A DNA stretch of 64,000 bases, taken from an uncultured Flavobacteriaceae bacterium (lineage in GTDB: Bacteria; Bacteroidota; Bacteroidia; Flavobacteriales; Flavobacteriaceae). Below, piece after piece: positions 63,262 through 64,000 of this stretch. The stretch is from assembly GCA_947494715.1 (NCBI GenBank), contig CANLWG010000004.1, positions 62,001 through 126,000 on the forward strand, in the 5' to 3' direction. Each line of letters begins with the position of its first letter. Position 1 is the stretch's first letter. The notes under the pieces are model-generated. The model made no database searches. It was not told where the DNA came from and was given only the letters and a program-made list of their open reading frames with translations. The translations under genes and the position numbers were made by a program.

Positions 63262-64000
63262 TCAAGATTCATACATTTTTTTTAATTGATTTACGGCGGA
63301 TTCTGCCAATTTTTCTCCTGCACCTATATCATAGGATGTGGTACCGGGTGTGGTTTCATACCCTGTAATCATGGGTGTAAACCCTTCAGGACCTTGGCTA
63401 AAGGAAATTTCCGTTGGAAAATAGTTGTAGTCTCCATTGGCCAGATTGACCACCAGGGTATTTTTATAGGGAGAATTCTTTTTGATGTATATTCCAAACT
63501 CATTGAACATTTCACCCGGTAGTCCAACTATGGCTATATCGCCAATTTGCATCACCATAACCTCAAGATTATCAATTTCGTCTTGCTCATCATACATATC
63601 GATCCACCATTTGGCATATAGTTCCTCTGGAATACCATCCGGTTGTAATTCTGGCATGCCCTCCTTTTCTACACGTTTCATGACTTTTTGTGCCCAGTTA
63701 TACTGTTCTTCCGTGATAGTCATTTTTTTTAGGGGTACCTCTTCCCGAGAAATCTTTATTACACCATCGCCAGAGGCAGGTTCAGGATTTTTCATAGCTT
63801 CCATTGCGGCCACACCTAAAAGGTATCCAATACGTTGGCATTCCTGGTAGGTATCCAAAAACCCCACCTTATAATCTACCTGGGTAACATTACCGTTCGG
63901 GGCATTTAAAAAAAGTACGCCAAAGTCCTTGCCCATTACTTTTTGTATGGATTCTGTTAGATATCCCGGATAATCGGCGGAGTAGAGCCAATTGTTTCCG
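63262..64000 (-). CDS. Neutral ceramidase-like hydrolase, N-terminal part outside the window
   Basis: The frame is open to the right edge, so only the C-terminal 245 residues are seen. NNWLYSADYPGYLTESIQKV, then FGVLFLNAPNGNVTQVDYKV and IGDIAIVGLPGEMFNEFGIY and NGDYNYFPTEISFSQGPEGF match the neutral/alkaline ceramidase N-terminal-domain family, which in bacteria also includes other secreted amidases. The catalytic part lies outside the window. The gene converges on the lanthipeptide genes and ends 98 bases from the SpaB_C-type gene. Confidence 0.82.
   Translation of the reverse strand, partial: GNNWLYSADYPGYLTESIQKVMGKDFGVLFLNAPNGNVTQVDYKVGFLDTYQECQRIGYLLGVAAMEAMKNPEPASGDGVIKISREEVPLKKMTITEEQYNWAQKVMKRVEKEGMPELQPDGIPEELYAKWWIDMYDEQDEIDNLEVMVMQIGDIAIVGLPGEMFNEFGIYIKKNSPYKNTLVVNLANGDYNYFPTEISFSQGPEGFTPMITGYETTPGTTSYDIGAGEKLAESAVNQLKKMYES

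Overview
The window reads as a Bacteroidetes (Flavobacteriaceae-like) chromosome carrying foreign mobile DNA at its left end. Host signs from about 23 kb onward are a SusC/SusD pair, a type IX sorting-type C-terminus, DUF4290 and Lacal_2735 family proteins, TAnnTTTG-type promoter boxes, starts without Shine-Dalgarno sequences and tRNAs without encoded CCA. No database search was possible. Family names rest on motifs and gene order read directly from the sequence.

Layout. (1) 1-3.9 kb: Bacteroidetes-style accessory DNA with a tyrosine recombinase cut by the window edge, a small HTH protein, a RadC/JAB protein, a secreted protein and a lipoprotein. (2) About 3.9-21.2 kb: a block of a different character, with strong AGGAGG ribosome sites, sigma70-like TTGACA/TATAAT promoters, a tRNA-Arg with encoded CCA, a MobF (TrwC/TraI) relaxase-helicase, a coupling ATPase without its own membrane anchor, a P4-type integrase with an excisionase-like gene, and XRE regulators. 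This resembles an integrative mobilizable element from a proteobacterium. It has no type IV secretion channel genes here, so it would need a helper. (3) 21.2-22.9 kb: two overlapping unknown genes, then tRNA-Met beside a truncated tRNA-Met copy. (4) 23-41.7 kb: host housekeeping genes (class IV aminotransferase, YqgE, HU, Fmt, RecQ, MurA, pirin, a photolyase/SDR/SRPBCC operon). (5) 41.7-57.5 kb: a glycan-use locus (GH2 beta-galactosidase, DUF5107-TPR, ASPIC/FG-GAP lipoprotein, SusD, SusC, LacI-type regulator). (6) 58-63.2 kb: a class I lanthipeptide cluster with two tandem precursors, LanC and a split LanB. (7) The right edge enters a neutral-ceramidase-like gene.

The most unusual part is the cargo of the mobile element (12.36-17.67 kb). 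On the minus strand an XRE regulator with an apparently leaderless promoter precedes a protein that looks like a tRNA-dependent cyclodipeptide synthase of the XYP subfamily. On the plus strand, two small unknown genes are followed by a 17-codon ORF (MKNHDLFNNKTDLLCTS) with a near-perfect Shine-Dalgarno site and a strong hairpin after it. Then come a minimal tetra-cysteine E1-like partner, a YcaO cyclodehydratase ending in PHPFP, an APH-type kinase and a convergent histidine phosphatase. I infer that the 17-mer, ending Cys-Thr-Ser, is an extremely short azoline-forming RiPP precursor. A bipartite promoter module, TATCTGYCAGTA then 21 nt then TATGGAYATATGC, precedes both the relaxase and an XRE regulator gene with the same spacing, which suggests a small regulon inside the element.
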